In this document: positions 13,694 through 26,200 of the stretch, in pieces | Layout: each line of letters begins with the position of its first letter | Numbering within the stretch: position 1 is the first letter of the stretch | Source: Physcomitrium patens | Taxonomy: Eukaryota > Streptophyta > Bryopsida > Funariales > Funariaceae | Assembly: GCF_000002425.4 (NCBI RefSeq) | Contig: NC_037260.1 | Location: 14,858,872 to 14,922,871, forward strand | DNA length: 64,000 bases | Reading direction: 5' to 3' | Program-made: the position numbers and the translations under genes | The notes under the pieces: model-generated | Databases searched by the model: none | What the model saw: only the letters and a program-made list of their open reading frames with translations | Told to the model about the DNA's origin: nothing

Positions 13694-13830
13694 TGTTACA
13701 AAAGTGACATTTATTTGATGTTGCCAACACAAATGTACTAGAATAAGAGAAGAGCAACACTTTGTGGAACTTTGATTACATGCTAGAGAAGTCCCAACTT
13801 GTGGTACAAACTTCACTGTACTATTCGACA
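13694..13830 (-). repeat. 5' LTR of the copia element
   Basis: A 137-bp repeat with TG...CA ends on minus (TGTCGAATAG ... TTTTGTAACA). It is somewhat shorter than its partner, which has short extra segments. The primer-binding site abuts it at 13693. Confidence 0.8.
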
Positions 13831-14929
13831 ATTTCCTTGGACAGTCTATTAAACTGAGTACTTTTTGTTTTGTTTTGTTTTGTTTTTTTTCTTGTTCTAA
13901 AAAATAATTACTTTTAGAAAAAAATTCTCATGATGGTCCTTGTGTAGTTAAAGACTGAAGAAATCACATTCTAAATAAATATTTTTCAGATAATGCTTGG
14001 GCAATCCACAGTAGTACCATGATTGTGCTTCACAACTATATCCTGGTTTGCAATTTTTTCAAGAAATTAGACTTCTTTTTTATGACATTCTGTGGTTCTC
14101 TACCTTCAGAAATTCTGTGGTTCTGATACCAATCCTCTACACATTCCCATCACTATCTCGGACTTTTGTTTTAAATTTGAGTCCCTCTAACTCCTTCGGC
14201 CTAACGTGCAGTGATTTCAACAATCCATGGTCTTTCATGACACTTGTAATGTTTGTGGACTTTAATGCCTTACCTTTAATATCAGTGATGGCCAGGCTAT
14301 GCACTGTAAGCATGCATCGTTTAATTGAAAATAAAATGTGTCGTGTGTTGAAGCTTCGTTTAGTTATAAGTATTGAATTTTTTTGTATAGCAATGCACTT
14401 TGGAACTTTCCCGTGTTTCCTGCACTTGCTGGGCATAGTAGCCCCTCTGTTTAGACGGATTGGTGGGAGTAATTTTAGCTGGTTTTAGTATCGATTCAAA
14501 ATGTGTATACAGTTTTATAACGTCGGTCTGTTGCATAGCTTAGGCATTTCAGAGACCGATGCTCTGTTTGGTGATTAAAGATCACATCTATTTTAATTGA
14601 TCGTCTCGAAGCTGAATCATTTCGAGGTGCACTGTGATCGATTTTGTGGACAAGGATGTAGCTTGTATTTGGTTTCGCATCGTCTGATATCTTAGTTTCA
14701 TGATATTTTGGCCAGTTAGAACAAACCAAATTTTTTACTTGAATACATCCTCGCACTGATGAGCTGCATTGCATCGAGTTTATGTAACAATCAATCACAG
14801 TTTATTGCCTTTGGCACTGAATTCTACACTTATAGTACTGAGTCGGGGTTAACCCCTCCATCTAGTGATACTGAATCGTAAGCACTTTCAATGTCTTGTT
14901 CTGTGGTAATGTGCTTGCAGGTCGATTCA
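13831..14929. other. Intergenic between copia element and GPAT 3' end
   Basis: The part nearest 14929 should include the 3' UTR of the minus-strand GPAT gene. Overlapping open frames on both strands at 14048-14488 have no recognisable domain. No gene can be supported here. Confidence 0.4.
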
Positions 14930-17417
14930 TTACCTCGTTTTCTCCTTAACAGGTACAATGCCATCGTTTCCTGCGAGCAACCGGTACTTATCCTTGCGAG
15001 TGAAATCTGTGCAATCATATCCGAGTTCTCCGGCAAGGAGATGTTGTATGTAGTTCGCCACTTCAATGGACGATTTTCCGCTACCACATGTCATGTTCTT
15101 TGGAATCTCGTCTAGGAATTTGAGTTCGATGGTCGGCCGAGGGTTCATGTAAGCAAAGAAGGGGTCCATGGCTTTGTTACCGCGAGCAGTTGTGCCGTGA
15201 AACATATTCATGTTAATTTTTACGGCCACAGGAACAATCCTGTCACTCAACTCGGCGAAGAGAGCTGAGAATCGAAGCAAGAAAGGCTCCCTGCAAGTAG
15301 TGCCCTCAGGACAAAGAGTGAGCTCACCCTCTTTCAGCACCCTTCTCATATTGGCCGAGTCTTTCTCCCTATCTCGGCACAGGCCGATTGTTGGCATGGG
15401 GGACAGGAACTCTGAGACTTTGGATATGGAGTAAGTCACGGCAGGGACGGGGCGCCCAAGCGCCAGAGCGATGATGACGGGGTCCAGAAGAGTCCGGTGG
15501 TTGCAGACGAAGAGTCTCCCGGGTTCTCCATTCTTGGGCTTCTCAGGGATGTTTCCCTTAACAACGAGGTTGATGCCTGTGAGTTTGTAACACAGTGGCA
15601 TCAAGCGTATGGGGACCCATACACCCATCGTGACGCGGACGATGGACAAAAGCAGGCCGATAGGCATCCATGCCAGCACTTTGAAAGCATTACGGGGCGT
15701 TGGGAGTTGCACAAGCCGACCGTCATGAAAGATTAGCTGCTTCGGCATGTCTTGCTTCTTAACGGCTGGCACTTTCGTTTTGGGTACTACATAGCCTTCC
15801 TGCAACAATTCCCACAAAACTGTATCAAAAATAGAGGTTCTCCCTGAAGGAGTGCAGTACTCGCTCAAGGTCTACAAAAGCATAACATTCACTTGAGATC
15901 TGTGAAGAGCATGATAACGTTGAACTCCTTCTATGCAGTTAACATGCTCTGATATCTAGTATAAATTCGCGATCACAAATTCGGTGATCACTAAAAGCAC
16001 AAGTGACATTTCATTTCTTTTCTTTCTGACAAAAAGGAGAGGGTACCACACGATCGAGAGAACGGAAAGAAACTGAACCTCTAGTTTTATTTGATTCAGC
16101 AACGAATAGGACAGAGAACTAATATCGTATCATTATAGAACTCAACACCAGCAAAAGAGAAGTGCCATTTCAGAATCGTAACGCTTCACATGGGTACACG
16201 GGAAACATGGCAAGACTCCCTACAGACAACTTTCTCAAGACAAGCTTTGGGGGAATGAAGCAAGAACCCTAATGGAACAAGTTAAGAAAATGGGAACCCT
16301 CTCAAGGATTAGGGAGCAGCTTCTCTGTTGCTCGTATTTCATTGCATGAAGCAAGTTGAAGAAAACTCCTAAGACTGAGAAGTGCCATAAAATTAGCTGC
16401 AGCTAATTAGGCAACGTGAGTCAAATCTGTCAGCAGCTATGGAGACCTGGAATCGGAACCTTCTGTGGTAAGTTTCCGGAGTCAATTGCTAGAGTCTCTC
16501 GCAGTAACTAGAGGTAATGCGGGGATGGTCACATAAATGTTGAAAAAACAGCTCATTAGAGAAAGTTGATGGTCAAAAACTATAAGTCGGCGGTCTCCAA
16601 AAGCATGAATCCATTCATGGACGAATCATGAATGGGTTCAGATCAACTGTCAGTACATTCAGCGTTGCTAACATGGGCAATGACACCAAGAGGCAATATC
16701 GCATGTTTCACCACAATCCATAGTGTCACAGGCTTCGAAGTGAGACGTAAGTTTTTAGCAAAACCGCATTACCTTGCAGTACGCCATGAAAGGGAAATCC
16801 GTAACGCGGTCGCCTAGCCCGACGTGCGGGCGCTCACCTCCAATGTTACACCGCTTTAGAGCTTCCTCCTTGTGTGTCCCAACCAGAACACCCGGCTTCA
16901 GAAGCCTGCCTGTAGCGCGGCCCTTTTTGTTCACCTCAATCTCCGTCCCCATAACCTCGTCCGCGCCGAGGACCTCCTTCAGAAACGGCTCCACCATCAC
17001 GCGCGGGTTTGCCGTCAGCACCACACGCTTGCCAAAGCTCGAGAACACCCGCCAAGTCTCAGGGTGAAGGTCATCGGCGTAGAACTTGGTAAGCACAGCG
17101 CGCGCCACACCCTCAATGTCCTTAATCTTCAGCCCCGCGAATGAGAGAAAGATCATGAGGTGAATCCCGGACGCCTCGTCCACAAAGTAGTAGAGAAACC
17201 CAATGAGCGGCGCCATGAGCGACAGCAGCAGCGCCCTGAAGTAACTCCCGGCCTCGAACGCCACCAGGAAGAAATACGGGAAAGCGGACCGCCCCCGAAT
17301 GAGGGTGCCGTCCAAGTCCGCCACCACGGTCTGGCTCCTGCGATCATTCCCTGAGCTGCACGATTTCACCTCCGCGAAGCTGTAGTTCCCGGCCTCTTTC
17401 AACTTCGTCACCTCCAT
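14930..17417 (-). CDS. sn-2 glycerol-3-phosphate acyltransferase with phosphatase domain (GPAT4/6/8 type)
   Basis: Transfers acyl groups to the sn-2 position of glycerol 3-phosphate to build cutin and related extracellular lipids, at the ER. Two exons are joined in phase 0: 16773-17417 and 14930-15799, with a 973-bp gt-ag intron. Together they give 504 aa, normal for the family. The N-terminal HAD-like phosphatase domain has ADLDGTL (Asp34, Asp36) and GLGDRVTD (Asp203, Asp207). These residues are kept in the GPATs that release 2-monoacylglycerol. The acyltransferase domain has NHRTLLDP (His316, Asp321), [17 protein letters not shown] and VPVAVKI in order. Hydrophobic stretches lie near residues 70-105 and 255-280. 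The start at 17417 fits family lengths. An in-frame ATG at 17519 would add a Gly/Glu-rich 34-residue leader and is less likely. Confidence 0.93.
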
Positions 17418-19392
17418 GTCACCTCCTTCCTCTCCCCCCTCCCCCTCCCCCACCCCACCCCCCACCCCCTCTTCAACTCCGAAACTAAAACAATCCAACT
17501 TCCACAAAAGTAATTCCACGAACTCTAGAACGTCTTGGTTATTACGCCTACTCCGCTGTATGTTGACAAATTATCACCTAAACCTGGGAACTCCAACGTG
17601 ATGCAGCGGCAATCGGTTCGGGCTGTAGTTTACCGTCAAACAACCAAACAATGAGCATGACCAATGCAATGATCTACAGACCGTCCCTGAAGCTGTAGTA
17701 ACCACATTTGAGCATCAGTCGAGACTCAACCAGGAACCAGCAGGTTTGAATCTAATCGCTAAGACAACCTCTTCGTGAAACAAATATGTTTCGATCGCTG
17801 TTCTGGACGGCCCCTCTACCCTATCTTCCTTATATACCGTTAGCGACAACCCGATCAGATTTGTCCCAGGAACGAGAGACGAGCGCGACTCATTCACTTA
17901 GAAACACTTAGGCCGTCCATCACCACCCGGTTAGAAAAAATTTGATGACTCCGTCTATTTTTTTGCTTCTTCTTCTCCTGCTTCTCCTTCTTCGGCGGCT
18001 GGTCCCATTACGTGGTCAGGGATCCGGCGACTGGGAGGGACTCGGTTGTTGCCACTTTAGGCCCCGGGATAGATTGCATGAGGGGATGTGGCGAAGCACT
18101 GGCGATGGATCAGAGATGATGAAGGGAGTATTACAGACCCACTGGAGAAATGTTTACATATTCCTGTCTAGATATCTATCTCTGGACATGAATATGTAGA
18201 AAAGTATGTAGATATTCACACATGTGATGTACAACAACAAAACATATATTGCTTTTCTTTTCTTTGCATACATATATAGATAGAAAGATAGATATACACA
18301 CACTCAAGTTTTAATTGCGGTGGTAGCGTGATTGGCAGGAGCGGCTTTGGGCCGGTGGGAGAAGGATCATTAGTTTCAGGCTGGTGATTTAATGGCGGAC
18401 CAGGCAGGGTAGGTGGAGCAGATGTACCAACGCTTTGGAGGGCTTGAAGGCGCAGCTACTGTAGTAGTGTGGGTGTGGGTGTGGTTGTGGTTGTGGGGTT
18501 GCGCTCCTTCTCGCCCGTAAGATCTTTCCTGTCTCCGCTTCTCGGTCCCCGCATCTCCGACGTTGTCTGGGGTCGTCGCCTCCGTCAGCTACCCGTCTCG
18601 TCTCATTCCCCTACTACTAACTCATTCCCCCACCCCCACCCCCCACGTCCTCTTTGGCGTGTGCCTGCCCTGGTGGGACACTCCTCTTGAATGAATTCGG
18701 TCCCTCCACACACATGCACACACACACATTCTGATTCACACCACTTTCTTTTGCTGCTTCTTCTCCTTCGTCATCTCCACCGTCGTCGACTTCTTCTTCT
18801 TCTTTTTTGTGTCAAAGATGTTGGTGACCAACTCTTTTGCGGCAACCTTTACGTTGACAACACCCATGGCCCTTCTTTTGTCTTCTGCTTCTTCGTCACT
18901 CTCTGCGTTGTTGTTGCGTTGTTGGCGATTCTTTATTGCCATGTTTCGTATGTATACTGCCTCTCTTTGTGCTGTTGCCTCCGTGTTCATTTACCTTCAC
19001 CAGATGTATGTGTGTGTGTGTGTGTGCGCGCGTGCGTGCGTGTGTGTATCATGAATTTATGTGGGTGTTTGTTTAATGGATTGTGTGATTATATAGAAAA
19101 ATTGATCCAGGTTGGACAGTGTGTGCTCATGGGCTTTCCACACCATTTGAGGCAAGTATATGGGTTTGTATGATTTCAAACTGCCCACTGGTTAGAATAG
19201 ATAAGAAAAGCATCATGTATACATATTCATATTTATATATTGATTAATTAATTAATGAAGGAATGAGTCACAAACATAAAACTTGATCATGTAGTGAATG
19301 TAGAGGAGGCATGCTAGTTAATAGGGTTAGCTCTGCCATGGCAGATATCAAGCTTCTATTACTAGGATACTAAAGTCAGAGCATATGTACAC

Positions 19393-19423
<31 letters not shown>

Positions 19424-20024
19424 GGGTCAAAAGTCAATAATTTTACTGAATAGACATTAAGAGTAAAAGTTTGATTTTATTTGTCTTGTTAAAAAGCATG
19501 TAAATCATTTCCAGATAATCATTTCTTTACACACTTATTTATTTTGAAATGGTATAAAAGAATTCACATCTAGAAATACAGAAGATGACAAATGTTTGAC
19601 ATGAACACATGGACGTAGCATCACATAACCTGGAGTATTTCTTCTGAAGCAATAATTCATCTCTTGACTATGCAGAAGACAAAGCAATGATTCCTTCTGA
19701 AACAATAATTCTACTGCTCAATCATGGAGCAAAACTTTCACTCTTGTAAGGAAAATACATAAATAAATATACTAATTAAACTAATTAATTAAATTGGAAT
19801 AACAACACTAAAATAATCTAAACAATAGGGAACTATTATGTGTACACTTGGGTACCTTGCAATGAATGTGCTGTAGTCGAGTCCACATGCATCAATTACT
19901 TATTAACAAAAAAACACATATCTATGTTTCATGAACAGTTGAGTATCAAGTAAACATGTTTGTGGTCAAAAACGTAATTCTTCTATCTAAATTAGTATGT
20001 CAATATATATATATGTATATATAG

Positions 20025-20060
<36 letters not shown>

Positions 20061-22822
20061 GTATGCATAATAAAAATGCACAAGTCTTGCATGTTTTTTT
20101 TCCTTGATTAAATTACACAAGGTAGTAAATAAATGAATGTTAAAAGTGTGTCTTTTATTCATTTCTTTTTCTTTTTCTTTCATTCTTTTTTAAGTGAAAA
20201 AGAATTGCTATCCACATAATTAAATGATACGGAAAATGCATCCCACATTTCCAAATCTGCAAACGTATTCACAGAACAATTTGGTAAGTAGAGAAGAAGA
20301 GGGTGTAAAGAGGTGCCACGTAGGACATGAGTGCCACGTAGGATAAAGAGTGCCACGTAGGACAGCCATGGGGATGTGTGAGCAAGGCAACATTCATGGT
20401 GATGGGGAAGTGTGAAAGGACGTTTCCTTCACAAATGTTGCACACACAAAAGGGGCCTGTGCCAAAGGAGACCCCATTGAGCCCCTCCTTCTTCTTTCTG
20501 TTCTTTTGCCATAAATGGTAGGAGTGCTTCTTTCTACCTTGTAATGTCATCATCTCTTTGTGTATCTCAACAATATTAATAGCCCAAATAAATAAGATCA
20601 TATCCTCTTCCTTTTTCTCTTTTATTTTTCTCTCACTTTTTGTTCTTTTTCTTTTCTTTTCATGTAATGTGATGTGACTTGTTAAATATTACAACATCTG
20701 AAAGAGTAATGATTAATTATCATAACTAATAACAATTTAAGTATTTTTATGTATAATATTTGCAGTTTAATATTTGAACATTACAGTTGTAACATGCTGA
20801 TACTAACAGAACATTACTAAACCATGTTTGCATATTTCCACATTACTAACTCATGAAGAAAATTTCGCATAAGCTTTTCTTTGGGTACAAGAAATACTTT
20901 TTACAAGAAATTTTGATAAATTTGTCATCTGTGTTGAAAGGCAAAAAATCGAAATCCTCAATTTTCTCTAATTTTGTTTTTTAATTATCCAATCAATTTT
21001 GGCTTAATATCATCTGCTGTGGTTTTTTTAATGTTCATTTTCAACATATTCTCTCACACTTTCATTTTGGGCTGTAATATCTGAAAATTACCAAAATAAC
21101 TTTATTTTTGTGCAAATATCACTTTCAATGTACATTGTTTATTAACTTAAATAAATGGTTGATGTTTTATTTATTTGTTTGTTTGACAACATTCAATCAC
21201 TAAATTGGGTAATAGTCAATTGATGATTTTGTTGCCTGAAAAATTATGGCATGATTTACAAAGCGACAGGATGATCTTGGTTCTTTAAACATCAAAATAC
21301 TAAAACCATTGAGACAGTAACAAGAGTTTTTTCAAAAACAAATTAATGGTATTAAATGATAATGATTCTTTAAGCATGAAATTTAGGATCCATTTTAAGT
21401 AATTATAATATAAGAGGAAATTTACATGTGCTCATGTTTATTAGCATGTGCACTACACGAATAATATTTATTATCAAATATAAAAATGAAACGAAAATGT
21501 CAGTGAAGATTTATATCGTGTGAAACTAATTTCTAACAAAGTTTTCGATTATAATTTTATTTTAAAATGATATGACTCTTTTTTCTTTTTTGTTGGTTTC
21601 TTTCTTCTTGCATGTCACTTAGATTTTTAAAAAAATATATTTTACACGTCACCTCATGAATTTTTGCATCACTTTCTGTCCAATTATAATTTTTCATTGA
21701 ACGTTTTTGTAAGTACCATATTGAAATATACAACTGAAAAGAAAAGAAAAGAAAAGAACAGAAAAGACTTTATAATAGAATCTTAAAACTCAGTTGTTGC
21801 ATTTTGAACAAAACTTAAAGAAAGACATAAAATTGTGCTTGTTATTTACCAAGAATTGGATGGAAACCAATTCTTGTATTCCTCTCAATGACATCAAATT
21901 CATCAGTCACGAATAAAAAGCCTAAAATAGTTTTGTGAAATATTATCATACCAAAAGTGTAATCAACTATAATAAAAATAAAAAATAAAAAAGGAATTGA
22001 TGATGAGACAAACAAGATCCCATTCATGAGGCAAACCTATATGACCATATATATATATATATATATATACACACTCACACAATTAGTTAATTAATTTTTA
22101 CTCTTTGATCATAAACACACACATGTAAATATTATTTGGGTGCTGCAATTCAAGACACTACAACCAAGTTGTGACAAACCGAACCCAATCATAAAATAAT
22201 TCAAAAGGGATGAATATTAAATGGGACACACACTAATATTGTGACACACAAGGCTTGTGAGGAGGAACGAGGAAAATTCCTCAAATGGGTCTCCATGAAG
22301 CCAAAAAAGGGGGCATAACTTTTGTGATTGCCATGTCATCGCACCAAAACTAATATAAAAAACAACCCCACTTCCACTCACACGGTCATAGGAGCCCATA
22401 TGAACTGGACGGTCTCAGACCCTCCATGATCACGGTCGTAGGAGCAGGACGGTCATGGGGCGTCAACCCCCAGGCCGCAGCCTTATCCCCTTTTGTTGTA
22501 AACCAACGCACTGTTGGATTGTCGCGAATTTCTCCAAAATCTCGGTTGCGATTGTTGCTGTTTGCCACAGCAACGAAGTTAATTTACCGAGTTGTTTGTG
22601 TTCCTCGGGCTTTATCCACTTTCGGAGCCACTTTCCCGTCAAGGTTTTTGTGCATTAGGGTGTTGTCTGGAACCATTGTTTGTTGTGTTTTGGGCATTGG
22701 GTTCTTCCAATTGCACAGTGCCGGGGTTTATGTTGAGGAATTCGGGGAGGAGCCCAATTTTCCCCTCGAGCTCTGGACGTGATTTGGGCTTGTGAGTGGG
22801 GGAATCGAGGAGCTGGGGAGCA
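17418..22822. other. Long AT-rich gap between GPAT and PTAC14
   Basis: Promoter side of two divergent genes. A GC-richer, low-complexity stretch at about 18340-19060 carries GT-rich and CTT-rich tracts. Its longest open frame (18691-19173) is made of that low complexity and is not credible as a gene. TA tracts occur at 19396-19422, about 20004-20058 (mixed with GT) and 22049-22070. A triple ACGT element is listed separately. The stretch from about 22400 on is probably the PTAC14 promoter and leader. Confidence 0.45.
20313..20362 (-). promoter_or_regulatory. Three tandem ABRE/G-box-like ACGT elements
   Basis: The 13-mer GTGCCACGTAGGA occurs three times, at 20313-20325, 20331-20343 and 20350-20362. 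The start-to-start spacing is 18 and 19 bp. Read on minus, each copy contains TACGTGGC, which fits the YACGTGGC consensus of abscisic-acid response elements bound by bZIP proteins. The nearest starts are GPAT (2.9 kb away) and PTAC14 (2.5 kb away), so no target can be assigned. Confidence 0.5.
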
Positions 22823-23175
22823 ATGCAGGGGCTTCGGCTGGGAAGTGCTGCTTGCTCCGCTGGAATTGTGCAACGTCAGATTCTCAGCAATGGCGGTCAG
22901 AATGCTGTGAGGCTGGGTTGCAAGAATGTTGTCTTTGGCCTCCCTAGTTGGGATTTGGGATTGCAGCCAACTCGTGCTGTCTCTCTGCTGGATGGCGGTT
23001 CTACTGGAGGCAGAGTTAAGGCCAGAGCGACTGGCCGTGTCGCCCCAGCCGCTAATGCAAGCAACACGATGGAGTTGATTACCGCAGACGAGAAAGATGA
23101 GGTTCACTTGCTGCTTTACTGTTGTTGTTGCATTTGGCTTATCCTTGCAGATACCCGCAATCTGAATTACATTGG

Positions 23176-23206
<31 letters not shown>

Positions 23207-26200
23207 CATTTTTGTTTTACCTTTGAATTCTCCAGTTCTTCAAGGATTCCAAGTTTGGTTTTAGTTTTTCCTGCACACTAGCTTATAGCATTTTCAACCT
23301 TATGCTGAGAACTTAAGCGTCTATGATCTTCCAGGACGCCGTTGAAGTCAATACCTCTGCAATGTTCCCTTTTAGTTTCTTTGTGATTAGTTTTAGCTTG
23401 AGTGAGCCGAATTTCAATGACATGAAAAGTTAGGCATGTTTTAAAAGTGTTGAAGCTTGCTTTCTGTATTTTCTAACTTAAACCCTAAACCCTCAATCTT
23501 AAACCCTGAAGGTCGAAAGTATAGAGGATTGAGAATTTCAGTGTTGGTTATTGGGTTTTTTCTTCTCCTGTTCTTGTGGGAAGGACGTTGAAAACTGAAG
23601 ATTAACCTAAACCGCTCACTTCATTTGTGTAGTTGGAGCTGCTTGAACCGGATTTCTACAGAATTGGATATGTCCGTCATGTGCGCGCCTATGGCATTGA
23701 GTTCAGAGAAGGACCAGATGGAATTGGCGTTTATTCAGCGAAAGACCTTCCTTACCTTGAGAAGCCACGAGTATGCTTCTTATCATTACTCAAATTTCCC
23801 GCTTCGAAGCTGTGTGGTTTCTACAGTAATGTTTACCTTGAATTTGAATATGGATGGAAATTAGGTTGGGTAACTCTTTGTTGCTTTTCAAATTATGGAG
23901 TAGTCATACATTTAGTCTACGAACCGTGTCTTTTGTTTCCGCTAAGGAGGAAGCTGGTGTACTTTTGAGAGTAAAGCCGTACCAATCCTAGAATGATGCT
24001 TTAGTATTTGTGCATTTGTTTTCTCAACACAGTTTTATGCTACTAATTCTTACAACTTCTCATTTGAATTGCACAGGTCATTCTAGAAGTCCCTATGGAG
24101 ATTATGGTGACATGTAGGAAAGATCTGCCTTGGATGTTCTTTCCCGACATCGTACCAATGGGTCATCCAATTTTCGAAATTATCAACTCCACTGACCCAG
24201 AGGTTGATGAGACACACCGTATTAATCATTATCGTACCAAAAATTGCAGTTTTAAGTACTCTCATCAGATTTGTGTAGTTCTAAACCACGAGCTGAATTT
24301 GTGAAATTTTTTTATCAATGTTAGAACTTCTAGTCTACAACCATGTCCGTGTCAGGTCAGCATCACTTTGTTCTGAAATGGTTTAGCTTCTGTAGAGGGA
24401 AAGCTATAGCATTAACATGGACTTCAATGGTCTATCTCAATCATTGTACTTGTCACATGGATTGCAGAAGGATTGGGATGTACGCATGGCTTGCTTGCTT
24501 TTATTGGCACTAGACACTCCAGACAACTTTTGGCAATTGTATGGTGACTACCTGCCTAGCGTTGATGATAGCAGTAGTCTGCTTTTGGCTTCGGAGGTAA
24601 AGGATTTTGTTGACATTAGTTTCGTAGTTGCTGTGTTGTTACATTACTCGTCAGGCATTATACAAGTCGACAAAATTGATCACCTGAGCGTTTAAGGGTT
24701 AATTCATGAATTCAGTGTAGCTTGAACGCAATCGCCTATGAATAGATTTGTAGCTTGGCTATCATGCATACATGGCTTTCAAGTTGGAATTGTCCTTCAC
24801 ATATACTGCGTCGCTGGGTGGGTTGCAGGAAGAGTTGCTGGAACTTCAAGATTCTGAACTAGCTCAGCGAATTAGAGACTTGCAACAGCGAGCAGAAACT
24901 ACTTGGGAAAAGCATTGGGTATGTATCGTTTACTGCTAGTGAGCTCTGGGCACATTTCAATTTTCCAACAATAATAGGGCATGGTTTTCTTTCGACCTGA
25001 ATAAATAATTTCAATGGAGAGAGTGCTTTTTTGTGCTTCAGCCAGCAGATTCTATATTGAAGTTGAAGAGATTGTCTCGTGAGCCTGGGCGCTTTCGATG
25101 GGCACTTGCAACAGCTATGTCTCGTAGCTTCACAATGCCTATGAATGTAGGAACCATTGTTCAAGACGCTAACATGCTCATCCCTTATGCTGGTGAGCCT
25201 TTTGGCATGTGGAATTCATCGTCTTGTTCATGATTGTGTGAGGTCTATCTGTGAAGGTAGGTCTGTCTTTTCTCTTTGCAAAATCGGAATCCGTCTTCTG
25301 CATAGTTATTTTGCATCATATGGCACGCTCATAATGATATCTCCAAAATATTTTCATGATCAAACCAAGCTTGTTGACTTTGGTGAGTTTTCTCCTCTTC
25401 GCCATCTAGTTTTGGGACTTTAGGTTGGCCTCGTTTTGCAGATATGTTCAATCACTCAGTCCAGCCAACATGTTCTTATCGATTTCGGAAGAAGGATCGC
25501 ATGCTGGAAGTGATTATCAATGCTGGTCAGGAAATCAAGCAAGGAGATGAGGTATATTTTGTTACCGTGGGCTGTTATTCTGCTTAGTTGAGCAGGTGCT
25601 GTAAAGTTTCCCCCAAATTGTCCTTGGAATAGAGAATCAATTCTTTGTGTGTATTCCGTGCTATGCAGATGACGTTCAACTATTTGGAGCAGGGCACAAA
25701 TACGACATTTATGGAACGATATGGGTTCTCCACCGCCGCGGTAAGAACTTTGTTTTGAAGTGCTGTTGTTTTGATTGCTCATTGATAGCGTTAGGTGTCA
25801 GTTATTTTGTTCCTTCAATCTCATAATTCAAACCCTGGTCATGGTAGCACATAGCGGGATCAAACCTTGTATTCATAATCAAGCACTGTCGATTGCTTGA
25901 ACGGCATAGTGTCACTAATGAGTCCGATTTCGGCCGTGCAGAATCCTTGGGATACTCTGAGGTTTTCAGGCAATTCGAAAATACATTTAGATTCGTTCTT
26001 GTCTGCTTTCCAAATTGCTGGAATGAAGGATGAGTACTACTATAATGGTATGTATGGACTCAATTCACTTGGGGAACACTCCAATCATGATATTCACTTT
26101 CTGCTATTCCGTTGATATGAGGATTGGTACTGAAGCTGATGTCTAATTGCAGAAACTGCTTCCGAGGAGGTAGACCCATTTATTGATGGTACAATCGTCG

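Larger units (their letters stand above)
9302..13830 (-). mobile_element. Degenerate Ty1/copia LTR retrotransposon
   Basis: A 4.5-kb element with its coding strand on minus. Two similar ends (9302-9456 and 13694-13830) each start with TG and end with CA when read on minus. Just inside the 5' LTR, the minus strand reads TGATATGAGCTCTGG, like the initiator-Met-tRNA primer-binding site of plant copia elements (TGGTATCAGAGC). Next to the 3' LTR a short purine run (AGGAG) fits the polypurine tract. The flanks gtttc (9297-9301) and atttc (13831-13835) look like a 5-bp target-site duplication with one change. Gag and RNase H remnants are readable but full of stops. The divergence between the LTRs points to an old insertion. 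Confidence 0.85.

Noticed and set aside
14048-14488. Overlapping open frames on both strands near the GPAT 3' end
   Set aside because: Neither frame has a known motif, and the region is next to transposon debris and a 3' UTR.
15799-15871. Longer second exon of GPAT starting at 15871
   Set aside because: The acceptor is also in phase, but it would insert 24 residues between CK and EGYVVP, where the family is continuous. The acceptor at 15800 fits better.
18691-19173. 160-residue open frame rich in Leu, His, Cys and Val
   Set aside because: It is built on CTT- and GT-type simple repeats, has no domain and no splice partners.
20269-20601. 110-residue minus-strand open frame over the ACGT repeats
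   Set aside because: No domain, and part of its sequence is simply the translated 13-mer repeats.
22655-23209. 184-residue minus-strand open frame
   Set aside because: It starts in the antisense of the poly(T) tract and is antisense to PTAC14 exon 1. It has no recognisable domain.
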